This document shows, piece after piece, positions 34,846-45,469 of a stretch of 64,000 nucleotides of DNA. This stretch comes from Salvator merianae (lineage: Eukaryota > Chordata > Lepidosauria > Squamata > Teiidae), in contig QVOM02000119.1 of assembly GCA_003586115.2 (NCBI GenBank), positions 50,245,428-50,309,427 of the forward strand, written 5' to 3'. Within the stretch, counting starts at the first letter, position 1. Every line of letters starts with the position of its first letter. A program made the translations under genes and the position numbers. The notes beneath the pieces were generated by a model. The model had not been told where the DNA came from. It did not search any database and saw only the letters and a list, made by a program, of their open reading frames with translations.

Positions 34846-35435
34846 ATTGAGAACAGCAAGAAACTCTGTGAGCAGCTCACCAGGAGAGTTCCTGATCCTG
34901 TAATAGCAGATAGCACAGACACTCCAAAAGGGATCTGGTTTGCCTTCTGGCTGAATGCTGGGTTCATAGAATCAGAGAATATAAACTTATGCAATTTCCA
35001 CATGGCTTGCATTGGCGTGTGCTACGGTGGCAGGTCAAGTTCCAGATTGGTCGATCTAGACCAAAATGGGAACAGCAGCTGGCAGCACGTGCCATGTGGC
35101 ACCTGCTACAGTGTGCTCCAACCCTGCTTAGTGGTATTTTTGCCAGGCATACAGAAATGGCCCATTTGTAGGAGCCTAGAGAAATGGTGCTAGGTTCCAC
35201 ACTCCAGCTGGACTAGTCAATGCACAGGAATACTTGAAAGACGTCTTTGAAGCAGCCTCCCCTTAGCACATGATCCTGGCACCATTCCTTTGCACCAAGG
35301 AGGAGGCCAGCTACCTGCATCATGAAGACAAGCCATTACTTTGGAGGCATAGTCTCCTGGGGACTGGGCAACAGTACAGATGCCACAGCCCCCAGCAGCA
35401 TCTAGCCCGCTCTCTGGTGACCATACGGATGCTGC
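34846..35435. other. Unassigned non-coding stretch
   Basis: Some hairpin-like phrases (GGTCGATCTAGACC at 35058) suggest a decayed transposon; not resolved. Confidence 0.35.
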
Positions 35436-35755
35436 TATAGAATTGTGGACTTGGAAGAGACCACAGGGATCATCTAGTGAAACTCTTTGCAATGTCTGGT
35501 AACGCAAATTAAACCACTGTTGAGAAGTACAGTACTGTCCAGCTTCTTCTTGAAAATCACCAGAGACGGAGAAGCTACAACCTCCAGATGTAGACTGTTC
35601 TACTAATACAGATCCTAACATCATGATTATTTCCCTCCTATACAACCAGAATGAAGGAAACTGCAACTTGTACCCATTATTTCTGATGTACTATCTGTGA
35701 CTCTGAAGAACAGCTTGGTCACTGATGTTCGTTCAATGATATTCAGCCTGCTCTT
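35436..35755 (-). repeat. CR1 LINE 3' fragment
   Basis: 'atagaattgtggacttggaa' and 'gagaccacagggatcatcta' correspond to the CR1 3' end in reverse. Further right, 'cttgaaaatcaccagagacg' and 'gcaacttgtacccattattt' extend the match. More diverged than the copy at 22671. The 149-codon minus-strand frame across it is not a host gene. Confidence 0.75.
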
Positions 35756-36255
35756 TACAGGTATCAGAATGTTTCCAGGCAAGGCAAATAGGTTTTGTCT
35801 TTTTTTTTTTCTTTTCTTTTTGAACTGGCTAATCACAGTACTTTCCCTGCAACAATAAATCCATGTGGCACTAAAATTGAGGAAACTTTGGTCCTCCATG
35901 GCCACTGGCAGCTCCTCTGGCCTAAAGAAATTCAAGCCTGCAGTGCTATTTTATAAAATGAAGACCAAAATAGGAAGTCTAAAATTCCTTCCAATTTTAC
36001 ATCTATTAGGGCTTATTCTCACAATTGGAACACATACACTGTTGCTGCTACCACTGCAGGCTCTTCTGTGTCTTTTTAAAAGGTTTGCAGTGACGGGCTT
36101 CTGAATGCCTTCCAGTTTTCAGCACATAAGTGTTTCAGCAAAATCCCTCTTAAGGTGCAGAGAAGTTGTTGGCAGAAGCAGCTGGACTGGGGTAGCATAG
36201 TTTGTTGGTTGTGTTAGGAAGAGCCTAATATGTAAAATGAGACAAGGCAAGGAGA
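35756..36255. other. Unassigned non-coding stretch
   Basis: No gene or repeat recognised. Confidence 0.5.
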
Positions 36256-37508
36256 GTAGATATGTGCAGATTTGGTTTGTTTTAGAATAGTTTAGATCAA
36301 ACCATTTGGTTCAACACTGTTCAATTAAAACTGAACCACACCCTGTTTGAAAGGGACTGGTTCGATTTGAACTGAACCAGAGGGTATTTGATCGAACACA
36401 ATTGAACAGAATGGTTCAATTCAAGCTCTCCTAAAATGACCCTAACTGGTCTTTTTGTTACAAATGAGGCAGTGTTCAGACTAGCGGTTTTTTAAATAGC
36501 CTACATAAAAGGAGCGGATAATTCCTGGGCGCCCAGGAAAAAAGCCTTCCATACACACTAACATCACAGCCTGCAAAGGGAGCTGCTCACTGATTGGCTA
36601 CAGAGGCTCCCCAATTCGTTAACTCCTTAACTGCCAGGGTATTCTCCGGTTCACCTTTCCCTTTTTCTCCCATTCACCCCATTGACCGAAGCCTCGGGAA
36701 ATCGGAGCAGAGGGCAGTGAGGCGGAGCAGAGGGCAGAAAGGGAGATGTTTCTTTTGCAAAGGGGAAAACCCTGTCAGTTAAGGACTTGAATGGAACCTG
36801 CTTCTGCAGAGAGGCAGGAAGTGGATGCCTCAGTTGAACTGAAGCTTTTAACTAAGAGCGGAGGGAGAGATTTGCCGGCACAGGAGAAAAGGGGAGGGAG
36901 AGATTTTGCCGGTGCGGGGAAACTTTTCAAACCCCTTGCCTTCTGTAATTAAAAAAGCACATTGGACTTTAGTAGCGAGGGGCTTTCTCCCACACCTCGC
37001 TACTAAAGTCTTTTATCATGTACAGAAGGCAGGGAGTTTGAAAAGTTGTCCTGCTGGTGCCGGCAAGAGCTCGCTCGGCCCCTCCCTTCTTGTGCTATTG
37101 TTCCATGGGTTCTTGCAGGGCTCTGATTGGTTGAGGTGCTCCCAAAGGCAACCCAAAAGCACAGAAAAGCCAAATAAAGAAGAGCCAACCCAGGCAGCCT
37201 CGGAGAGGCGCAGAGGCGGTTTTCCCAATGAGCTTTCTGAATGCTGCAGCTTCCGTGCAACTGGAAGCCGACCAAAATAGCCCGTCTGACCACACCCTGA
37301 GAATTACAAAATGTTGTCCAGAATTGTACAATCACACAATTGCACAATTCTTGGTTGTAGCAAAAACATCATCAAACTGTTTGTGAGCTGTTCAGGTTTG
37401 GTCTAGAGTTAGGTCAGTATGTTCAACCTGGTTCTAGACTGAACCAAACTCAATGAGATTCAGTTCAGTCTGATTGAAAATGAACCTTCAGTTTTGAGTT
37501 CATGCTCA
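36256..37508. mobile_element. hAT-like non-autonomous element (I), interrupted by H2
   Basis: Left part 36256-36467 starts TAGATATGTGCAGATTTGG and is rich in 'tggttcgatttgaactgaac'-type units. The right part 37298-37508 ends 'gttcatgctcatc'. Ends resemble TAGGGATGTGC, the same motif seen at 61395. The body is split by H2; J3 sits exactly at the right edge. Confidence 0.6.
36468..37297. mobile_element. 830-bp MITE (H2) with large internal inverted repeat
   Basis: Terminal repeats GGCAGTGTTCAGAC at left and GGGTGTGGTCAGAC from the right (11 of 14 match); flanks TGA (36465-36467) and TGA (37298-37300). Internal arms at about 36908-36988 and 36990-37065 pair as 'actttagtagcgagg' / 'cctcgctactaaagt' and 'acttttcaaaccccttgcct' / 'aggcagggagtttgaaaagt'. 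Inverted CCAAT (ATTGG) at 36593 and 37124. No transposase frame; the 124-codon frame over the arms is not convincing. Confidence 0.75.
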
Positions 37509-37516
37509 TCTTTAAG

Positions 37517-37711
37517 CAGTGGCAGCTGCCAGCTTTAAGGGTGGGTGTTCATGCCCCGCAGAAATTGTGCCATGGCTGTTCACTGGGCCTCTGGGCCTCC
37601 GTACTGTACATGGCTGTTTGCGGAGCCTTCAGGCAATCTGCTGTGACAGGACGGAGGCCTGGATTTCCACAGGGTGTGAACACCCATCCTTAAAGCCGGC
37701 AGCCGCCACTG
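37517..37711. mobile_element. hAT-like MITE (J3)
   Basis: 195 bp, ends CAGTGGCAGCTGCCAGC and GGCAGCCGCCACTG. 8-bp duplication TCTTTAAG (37509-37516) / TCTCTAAG (37712-37719), one mismatch. GC-rich body as in J1. Confidence 0.85.
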
Positions 37712-38239
37712 TCTCTAAGGGACAGTTATTTCTTTTCCTATGGAAGCAGACTTTCAAAAATCATTTCTCATCTTTAATGTAGTTTACTGCTGATTCCCCT
37801 CTGTGTCATTTCCTGCTTGAGTGAATTGCTACATTTGTTTTTGCTACTGAAATACCTCAATAGGGTTCTAACGTTCTCTGTGTGTGTCTTTCTATGCAAA
37901 ACAGCACAGCTGATCTTGTGAAGGAAACTACCTCCTCCATTCTTTCTTTATCTCCCCCACCCCCACTTTCTTCTCAAAGAAACAAGGATAAGGCTTCAAG
38001 TGTATTTCTAGCCCTGCTGCTTCCTGTTGATCAGCAAACCGGGAAGAGGCACCCATTCTTCCTGAAAGGCATTTGTCATTCTAGCTTGGAGCGGGGTGAG
38101 GTTGGGTGATGTGTCTGACCCCATTCACATTTGGTGACTGTTTTGTTTATGGTGAGTGAATGGGAGCAATGTTGCAAGCAGAAAAATTAGCAGCAAAGCA
38201 GCTTTTAAAAATTCTTAATCTTTGTGAATGTACCCACCT

Positions 38240-38298
38240 TCTCTCTCTCTCCCTCCCTCCCTCCCTCCCTCTCTTTCTCCTTCCCTCCCTCCCCCTCC
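38240..38298. repeat. (CTCC/CT)n pyrimidine-rich low complexity
   Basis: Mixed CTCT, CCCT and CTCC units; frames over it are spurious. Confidence 0.85.
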
Positions 38299-39200
38299 TC
38301 TTTCTTCTTGGAGAAATGAGGGGCAGCTTTCCTGACTCTGCTGAGCTCTATATGTATGTGTTTCCAGCAACCCAGCATAATGAAAGTATTTACTAAAATA
38401 GGGCATTGAACAGGGCTTTTCACAAGTAAACTCTTTGGTTTGCTTCCTCTTTAGAGCTTTAAGAATCCAGGGTGTCTCTCCACTTGTCTCTCTTTCTGGG
38501 AGAGTGTGGAGGGAGAGAGGATACCTGCTCTGCACATGTGCTGTTCTGTGTAGATACAAACTCCGCCCCCCCCCCAAAAAAAAAACTCCACTTGCCTGGA
38601 AATCCTATGCCCAAACAGAAATACCAATCAGTTCCCAGAGCACACAGGGGCTAGGCACTGTGAGCAGTGATGGGATGGGCTACTCTGTCTAGCCCCAACA
38701 AAGGAAAATGGGAATATGATCAAGAAACTGTGCATTTGGTGCGCACTATACACTCTGATTGTGAACAACCTTTCAGCAAAACGAGCACTACATATGATTT
38801 AAAGTGGTTCCTCAAAGTTATATATGGGCCCACCCTAAGTTTATTTAATATGCAGAACTTGATTGTTTCTATCTGATGAACAGGTCCACAAATGCTTGGC
38901 TAGTTTCAGCAAAGTGTTGCTTTCTTATAGACACCACTCACCAACAAGCTTTCTGACCAAGTATAGCTATTTCCAGTTGTGTCCCCTTTCTTATCACTTG
39001 CCTTTGATCCCTTTCACCCTAGCTTTTGCAGAATGGTACCCTAAGGTGAATTTATATATTTTAAGGCAGAGAACGCTGCATTTTCTTGGCAGTTCAATTC
39101 CCAACTCTTAACTGACAACTTCCATGGTGTCTTTCAGAGTTCTTCCTTACACATCTATTCCCTTCCACTCTAAGTTGCAGTTGCAAGGGAGTTTTATTTC

Positions 39201-39203
<3 letters not shown>

Positions 39204-39269
<66 letters not shown>

Positions 39270-39294
39270 CTTTCTTTTTATTTCTTTCTTTCTC
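39204..39294. repeat. (CT)n then (CTTT)n compound microsatellite
   Basis: About 23 CT dinucleotides grading into CTTT units. Confidence 0.95.
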
Positions 39295-40371
39295 TGATAA
39301 CCATGAAAGATCATCATAGACTTCCTGTCTGATTTCTACAGTCCTGCTTTATTTATGGTTTATGACTTCTAACTCAGCACTATAAGAAGTCAGTTACTTC
39401 AGAGGAGATCGGGCAGTCCAGACTAGATTTCTGGTCAGCTGTTCCCAAGCTCCTCTTCCTCATTCTTGCCAGCTGTTTTTCTGTCTTTTCAAGTGCCCCG
39501 TGCCTCAGTTCCAGGGCCTTCAGGGCCTCCTCTTCCTATTCTTCCAGTTTCCAGTGCCTCTGGCCTGGGTTAGTAGCCCTAGGGCAAATGCCTCATACAA
39601 ATTGCAAACTGGTCTAACAAGAGGCCATGCCTCCTGTGGGAAAGCCACATTTCCATGGGATGTGGCTTTGGAGTGGGACCTGATGAGAAAATGGCATCAG
39701 AGTCCGCTCTAATGAGAGACTGCTTTGAAGCGATCTCTCACGCATTCCCCACTGGTAGACCAAACCAGCCACTTCTATGTGGGTGGCAGTGAGCAGGAGA
39801 GTTGGTCTACCCATTGCATGGAGCCTGCCACCATTTCACCAAGCTTCCAGAAGTGACCCTGGAAGCATGCTTTTTATGGGCACCCAACTGAAATAGTCTC
39901 AACCTGCAATTTTGGAGACTGGGAAATTTTGTTTCTAATCTCGTAAATTACTGGCCAGGCTGGGCTACTGTACTGCTGACAGCCCTTATAAGATGTCACT
40001 GGCCACTCCTCCAATCTTGGCCCAGATGGACAATCTGGCCTATATTCACCCAAGTACAGCATGGGACAATACAAACTGTGAGGAAATAGCCTCTGTTTCC
40101 CAGCCACCAGACAGCTGGCCTAGTCCCTTAACTTGATGCCAGGCCTCTAGGCCTCTAGGTTGTTTCCAGCACTTACGATCCTTCCTTGCACAATGTCCTC
40201 AGCAGGTACTGAGGTGTAGCAGTACCAACCTCTAACCATTCTTCCTAAGCCTACTATCTATACTGCTTTGCTGGAAGACAGAGTTGTATATGAATTACCT
40301 TTGTTCCTCCAGCCTAAGATGTTGCACATCGGAACTGTGGAGAACCTATCCTGTTCATAGTGTTGAAATAA

Positions 40372-40732
40372 GGGACCTATTCACACTTTGCACTAGCAAG
40401 CATCCAAGACGCTTGGTAGCAAAGTGCTTCTGCACTTCATGGAGGCCCTCATGATCACAACTAGCTGTGCCTGTCCAATTGCATGATCATGTCTGGACAC
40501 ACCTGCATGCTGCACAGTACTGTTGGTCACCATGGCAGCAGCCAGATGCTTCCTAACCTGTGTCATGGTGAGGACTGAGCAAGGATATCAGCACTTGCAC
40601 CACAAATGCTGGCATCCTGCTCATATTGCAGACTAGGGCCATGAAGTTTGGGCAGTGTTTGCGCTGAGTGGTCAATACCACCATGGAATGTTCACAGTTG
40701 AACATTCCATGGTGGTAAGTGCAAAAACGCCC
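40372..40732. mobile_element. Family A MITE (A10)
   Basis: Ends GGGACCTATTCACACTTTG and GTAAGTGCAAAAACGCCC. Subterminal hairpin 40676-40717 has a perfect 19-bp stem and 4-bp loop. Flanks TAA / AAG. Confidence 0.8.
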
Positions 40733-40841
40733 AAGACCCAGCCTGCTAGTATTGTCAGCTTTTGCATATGGACTGCTGGGGGAGGCACCATTTTCTTGTA
40801 GGCTTCAGGAAGCAAAATAATTTGGTCCAGTACAGGCTGAC

Positions 40842-41003
40842 TGTGCCTTATTCTACATTACATCCCAGAATAGGGACCTGCCGTCACATGTTAGTGCAGG
40901 CTATGGCAAGTCACAAGGCCTGTCATAGTCTGCACCAGCAATGCAGATGGCACGCCCCTATTCCAGGATATAATCTGGAATAATGCTTAGTGCAAAAAGA
41001 GCC
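40842..41003. mobile_element. Family B MITE (B4)
   Basis: 'gccttattctacattacatc' and 'ggatataatctggaataatg' are the inner arms; right end TTAGTGCAAAAAGAGCC. Left terminus decayed. Confidence 0.65.
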
Positions 41004-41573
41004 ATAATTAATCATTTACTTGTCCTTGGGCCTAACATGCACAAATGTTCAAATGAAGAAGGCAAGACAAGTTCAGCTTGTTCCTCCATGTTCATGTTCC
41101 CATTCATATTCTTGAAGAGGGCAGGTAAATAGGCAGCAACAGCATGAAGGAGAAGAGCAGGGCCATGAAACTACGGAGCTTAACAGCAGACAAACTGCCA
41201 ACCCTGTTGCCACTGGATATGTCTGAATGGCATTATTAGCAGATGTCTTTTGACTAGTATTTTTAAAGTGATCGCACATGTGCAGATTTCACCCATATAG
41301 ATGTAGGGGATCATTAACACAATTCCAAACAAGAAGACACGCATCATAAAGAAGAAGAAGAAGAATAGTTGACCAATTTGCTGAAATGTGCATACTCTGA
41401 TTTAGAAATCCATGCTAGAATTTACATACCAATACATGTCACCATAAGCTGGAAAGCCTGTGTTCAGATGACCTAAGCATCTTCTATGCCAATGTTACTT
41501 CTTAATAAGTGCATTCAAGGCTTTTACTTTCTCTTTTATATTGGTCTATATCTTTAAATGGATCACATAATAC
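41004..41573. other. Unassigned non-coding stretch
   Basis: No gene or repeat recognised; a short (GAA)n run near 41351. Confidence 0.5.
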
Positions 41574-41576
41574 AGC

Positions 41577-42294
41577 GGGCCTTTTCGCACTTCACACTAG
41601 TGAGCGTCAGGAACGCCCACTAGTGACGTGCTTTCGCACACGTGGACGCTCGCACACGTGGACACACGTGAACGCTGCCGATTGCTACTAGCACCAGACA
41701 GGAAATTAGCAGTCCGAATCCTCACCTGAAGCTCAAAGTGAGCTTCAGGTGAGGCTTCATTCGCACCTACCTTTCTGTCCGTGGCAGTGGCCATCTTCTG
41801 GGCACTCGGTCCACCCAGCATGCATTGTGTGATCATGTGATCACGCAATGCATGTTGGGCAATGGAGTCCGGCGCTTCGCACAGACCCGAATGGACCTGT
41901 ACGAGGCCCCAATGGACCCCACGCCGCCACAATCGGGCCACGGACGCTGGACGAGGCACTGCTGCACCCCGTCTGGCGTTCTGGTGCCCGATCGCGGGCG
42001 CGAATGCCGGTCGCCGCAGCAGCGGCCTGCAAAACGTCAGGCTACTGGCAAGGCAACCGTGATGATGTCATCACTGCGCAGGCCTCCCAGTCGCCATGGC
42101 AGCAGCTGACGCTTGCTGGCCGCTGCGTGTCGAGCATCAGGCCGGATGATGGCGTTCGCACTGGCGAACGCCATTATCCGGCTTAGGGTCTGCTTTCAGG
42201 CCCTATAGTGCAGACGGTATCTGCACTATGGGGTCTGTTCCACGCTAGACTGGGCTAATTAGCCCAGTCTAGCGTGGACAGTGCGAACAGGCCC
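41577..42294. mobile_element. Complete type II family A element, chain of hairpins, CpG intact
   Basis: 718 bp; ends GGGCCTTTTCGCACT and, from the right, GGGCCTGTTCGCACT; flanks AGC (41574-41576) and AGC (42295-42297). Six hairpins lie in series: 41595-41625 (13-bp stem), 41720-41754 (perfect 16-bp stem), 41814-41859 (22-bp stem, two mismatches), 42142-42181 (18-bp stem), 42201-42233 (14-bp stem) and 42240-42277 (perfect 38-bp palindrome). TTCGCAC recurs through the body. CpG density is far above the flanks. No protein is encoded; it would need a transposase in trans. Confidence 0.9.
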
Positions 42295-42297
42295 AGC

Positions 42298-42829
42298 ATC
42301 TCATTTAACAGAGAACACCTTCCAGCATAGGACTGTTTCTCTGGCAGATTTCCAAACTTGTGGAGTGTCCTCTGCACATAGGATACCAGGCTGCACAATT
42401 ACCAGATAATATCTCCAGCTTGTCGTGCCTCTCCCATCTGATCATAGCAATCCTGAATGAACTGCATGGGCTGCCAGTTTGTTTCTAGGCTCAAATCCAG
42501 AAACTGGCTTTGGATATAAAAGCTCTAAAACTTGGCTAACATGCTGCCTTTGGCCCAGTTTCAAAAAGCCTCTGCAAGTAATCAGTTCACACCTTTGTCA
42601 ATCAGTTCTGGATGGGAAGTACAGTGTGGAGAAAAACGGTGGTAGAAAGAGAGAGGGGATAGTACTTATTGCTGACTCAACTTCCACACACTTCTAAAGT
42701 GCATCTCCTGAGAATAATATCCCTCCAAAGACCAGATGCTGGAAACTGTGAATGAAAGAAAAGTATTATGCTTATAAACTTCCCATAGGTCTCTGATTGA
42801 CCATTGATAAACAGACAGCTGGACTATTA
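42298..42829. other. Unassigned non-coding stretch
   Basis: No gene or repeat recognised. Confidence 0.45.
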
Positions 42830-43783
42830 TTTCATTATTTATTTGATCGCATTTTTATCCCACCCTAAGATCTTTGGGAATGTTACAAGCAATTAAAATA
42901 TATAAAATCAGAATTAAAAACCAATTCAGGATATCAGAATAAAATTATCATTACAGTGACCAAATGAGGAGAATAATCTGACTCTTTAAGCAAAGGTCCA
43001 GATGAAGAAGTACATCTTTACTAGCCACCTATATATATGCAGTGAAGGTACCTGATGCACTGCAGTGGAAAAGTCATTTCACAGCTTGGCGACTAGTACA
43101 GAGAAGGCCCTCTCATGACTTCTCACCCCTTTCGCTGCTAAGGGCAACAGCATCCAGGAGAGCCTCTCTGAACAAACTCATTGCAATCAGGGAGGAGGCA
43201 TTTCTTTAGATATTGGAGGCTCAAGTCATTTAGAGTCTTATAAGCCAATGTTAATATTTGGAATTGGGCTTAGTAGCGGAAGTGTAACCTGGTGTGATGT
43301 GCATCAATCTGCAACCTTGCTTTGGTATTCTGCACCAGTAGAAGCTCCTGAGCCATCCTCAAAGGCAGCCCCAAATATATTATCTTACCTGAAAGTTACC
43401 AAACCATAAATTATTATGGCCGAGATATTTCTATGCAGAAAAGGTTATAACTGGTAGACCAGTCAACAGTTAAACAAGTCATTCCCAACCACTTCCACCA
43501 TCTGAGCCTCAAGTGACAGAGATGAATCCAGAAGAATCCAGAAGTATCCATCCCTTCCAAGGGAGTATTACCCTATCAAGTACAGCCTGTCTCTCTATTT
43601 TCTGGACTCAAGAACCTATTACATGCCTTGCCTGGATTCAACTTTAATTTATTCATCTGCTTCCAGTTCATTACTACTTCCACTTCTATGCAACTTCAAG
43701 TCCTGGACAACCTTTCCTAGTTCAGAAGGAATGGAGAGTTAGAGACAGATATTATCAGTATACTGATGGAACCTCAATATTGG
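42830..43783 (-). repeat. L2/CR1-type LINE: RT C-terminal remnant plus 3' tail
   Basis: Minus strand. Near 43770 the translation reads 'IEVPSVY' followed by decayed YADD-region sequence. Near 43665 it reads MNWKQMNKLKLNPGKA, the conserved 'WMxxNKLKLNPxKTE' block of these reverse transcriptases. Near 43110 'RAFSVLVAKL' appears. The 3' end at 42830-42910 has the 'tcccaccctaagatcttt' tail and TTATTT repeats. Multiple stops; dead. Continues upstream at 44573. Confidence 0.8.
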
Positions 43784-44572
43784 GGCTCAGCTACATCTAA
43801 GTTTTAATCCACCTTTGATCCACCTTCAGTATGGAAGAACACATCAGCAAAGTTACTAGTCATTTTCTTTCAGTATTATATAATCCAAAGGTGGATTTTC
43901 TGGCTTAGACAATGGGCCTTTTCGCACTATGGCGGTGGAACGTTCTTGTCCGTTCGCTGGAACGGAGCTTTCGCACTGCCACGGGCATGCGCCTCACCCG
44001 ATCCGAACCACATCGTACCCGATTCGTACCTGAACCTGGGTAAGGCTAGACAAGTAAAAGCTTGTCTTCATTCCATCCTGCGCGATGGAGCGAAGATCGG
44101 GCACGGTGCTTTCGCACTCCCGTCGACGTTTGAAATGGCAGCCGGGTGTGGCTGGCGCGGCTGCGCATGCGTGGTCCAAAGCTTCGTACCCCTGTCCGAT
44201 GCTCCGTACCCCAGTCCGATGCTTTGTGCCCAGGATAGCCCTTTGGGCATGGCAGCCTAGCTGCCGTTACGAAGCCGGCTCCGTAAGGACCCCTCTGGTT
44301 ATGAAGTGGAGCTCGATGTTACGGAGTGCGGTACCGAACTAGCGGCTGCCATTCGCCCTGTTCCCTCTGCTGGTTGGCTTCGGGTCCATTCCTCTGGCTG
44401 GGAGTGCGAATGGCAGCCAGCGTTCTCCAACCTCTCTGGTCCGAAGCCAACTACTGGGAACAGACTACGGAGCTCAGTGCGAAAAGGCCCAATGTAGAAG
44501 GAAAACTGCTTGTTACTTTGCTGATGTGTTATCTCACTCTGAAGGTGGATCCAAAGGTGGATTAAAACCTAT
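43784..44572. mobile_element. Family M MITE (M1), interrupted by G4
   Basis: Left arm 'taagttttaatccacctttg' and 'aacacatcagcaaagt'; right arm 'actttgctgatgtgtt' and 'caaaggtggattaaaacct'. The arms are separated by G4. M1 itself splits the LINE. Outer boundaries approximate. Confidence 0.75.
43914..44490. mobile_element. Complete family G MITE (G4), CpG intact
   Basis: 577 bp; perfect 15-bp terminal inverted repeat GGGCCTTTTCGCACT / AGTGCGAAAAGGCCC; flanks AAT (43911-43913) and AAT (44491-44493). TTTCGCACT recurs inside at 43970 and 44108, and AGTGCGAA near 44404. CpG-dense. Co-linear with decayed G1-G3. Open frames of 85-104 codons inside are composition artefacts. Confidence 0.92.
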
Positions 44573-44830
44573 GCAAAATTAAACCCTGAATCTGGTGAAC
44601 ATTCCCAGTGTGTTCATATAAGTATTAAAAGGCATGATGGTCCCTGAGGATCTCTGCAGGTTAAGTCCTACATGCTGAAAAAGAATCTCCCACAACTACT
44701 GTCTGGTATTAGCTTTATAGATAGGAGCAGAACCATTACAGTGCAGTACCTTCAGCTCCTGTTCCTCTCCAGAAGGATATCATGGTCAAAAGTGTCAGAG
44801 GATGTTTTCCCACTTGCCACATTAGAATAG
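44573..44830 (-). repeat. L2/CR1-type LINE: central RT remnant
   Basis: Minus strand. Near 44785 the sequence reads as DTFDHDILL (family pattern 'FDTVDHxILL'). Near 44620 it reads 'PFNTYMNTLG' (family 'LLFNIYMxPLG', following GVPQGS). This is the upstream continuation of 42830-43783, separated by M1 and G4. Confidence 0.75.
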
Positions 44831-44860
44831 GTCATGCAGCTGCAGAGTTTACTACCAATC
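44797..44860. mobile_element. Family A end fragment
   Basis: 'ggatgttttcccacttgcca' then 'cattagaataggtcatgcag' resemble the left end of A copies such as A5. Only the first ~60 bp are present. The overlapping 176-codon frame starts here, an argument against it being a gene. Confidence 0.5.
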
Positions 44861-45469
44861 TGAATGTGTTTTTAATGAAAATATTTTTTCCTATCTTGTC
44901 AGTAAAGGCATTATTTTCTGATGTCAAGGGATATGTTGGTCAGCTCATTCCTAACTTTCTATTCCTTTATCTCTCCTGTTTCACCCCTTTTTTATATGCA
45001 GACTTAGAAGGAGATTCTAGGGTTTTTTTAAGTATTTTATGTTCTAGGGTGTTAAATATTTTTAGACACATTCCACAATATGTTACAGACCTCTGTGTAT
45101 TGTCATCACCACCACCACCACCACCTTACTTAGTATCCTTTGGAATATACTTTCTCAGAAAGGTTGTTGGAGTGGAGGGAGCTAACTTAGTTACTCATTC
45201 TGTCACTGATGGTGATAATATCCTTTCAAAAAGTATATTTATTGATGCAAAATGTTTGTTGAGTAAATGTTGTAAATTGGCTTATGACTGTAATATATAT
45301 TTGATTGATTGATTTTCGATAGATTGATTGAGCAACTAATGCAAAAAGGATAATTTTCATCAAGACCACAGTATGGTGGGAGAAGAGATTTGCTTGGATC
45401 ACTCTTTTTAACTATTGAGGCTTATATATGTATTTGTGAAACTTGCCAAATATCAGAATATTTGTTGTT
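44861..45469. other. Unassigned AT-rich stretch
   Basis: Includes a 176-codon open frame (44782-45312, plus), the longest in the window. It is hydrophobic with a poly-Pro run from (CAC)n, and without a recognisable domain. Confidence 0.45.
45107..45126. repeat. (CAC)n microsatellite
   Basis: About six CAC/ACC units. Confidence 0.85.

Larger units (their letters stand above)
37720..40371. other. Unassigned stretch with simple repeats
   Basis: No gene recognised. 39500-39870 has GGTCTACC phrases like those at 29800, perhaps a decayed transposon. Microsatellites listed separately. Confidence 0.4.

Noticed and set aside
35217..35666. 149-codon minus-strand frame
   Set aside because: Overlaps a CR1 3' fragment; no coding motif.
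36906..37280. 124-codon plus-strand frame over the H2 inverted repeat
   Set aside because: Runs through both arms of an inverted repeat and has no homology pattern; frames exist on both strands.
41597..42186. Several 60-120 codon frames on both strands at 42 kb
   Set aside because: All lie inside the hairpin-rich MITE; open frames on both strands mirror each other, as expected for CpG-rich palindromic DNA.
43784..44572. 8-bp duplication around G4
   Set aside because: Only AAT is shared; extending left (TTAGAC) and right (GTAGAA) gives no further match, so a hAT-type duplication is not supported there.
44782..45312. 176-codon open frame, longest in the window, as a possible gene
   Set aside because: Starts within a LINE/family-A remnant, contains a poly-Pro run from a (CAC)n microsatellite, and has no recognisable domain; AT-rich chance frame is more likely.
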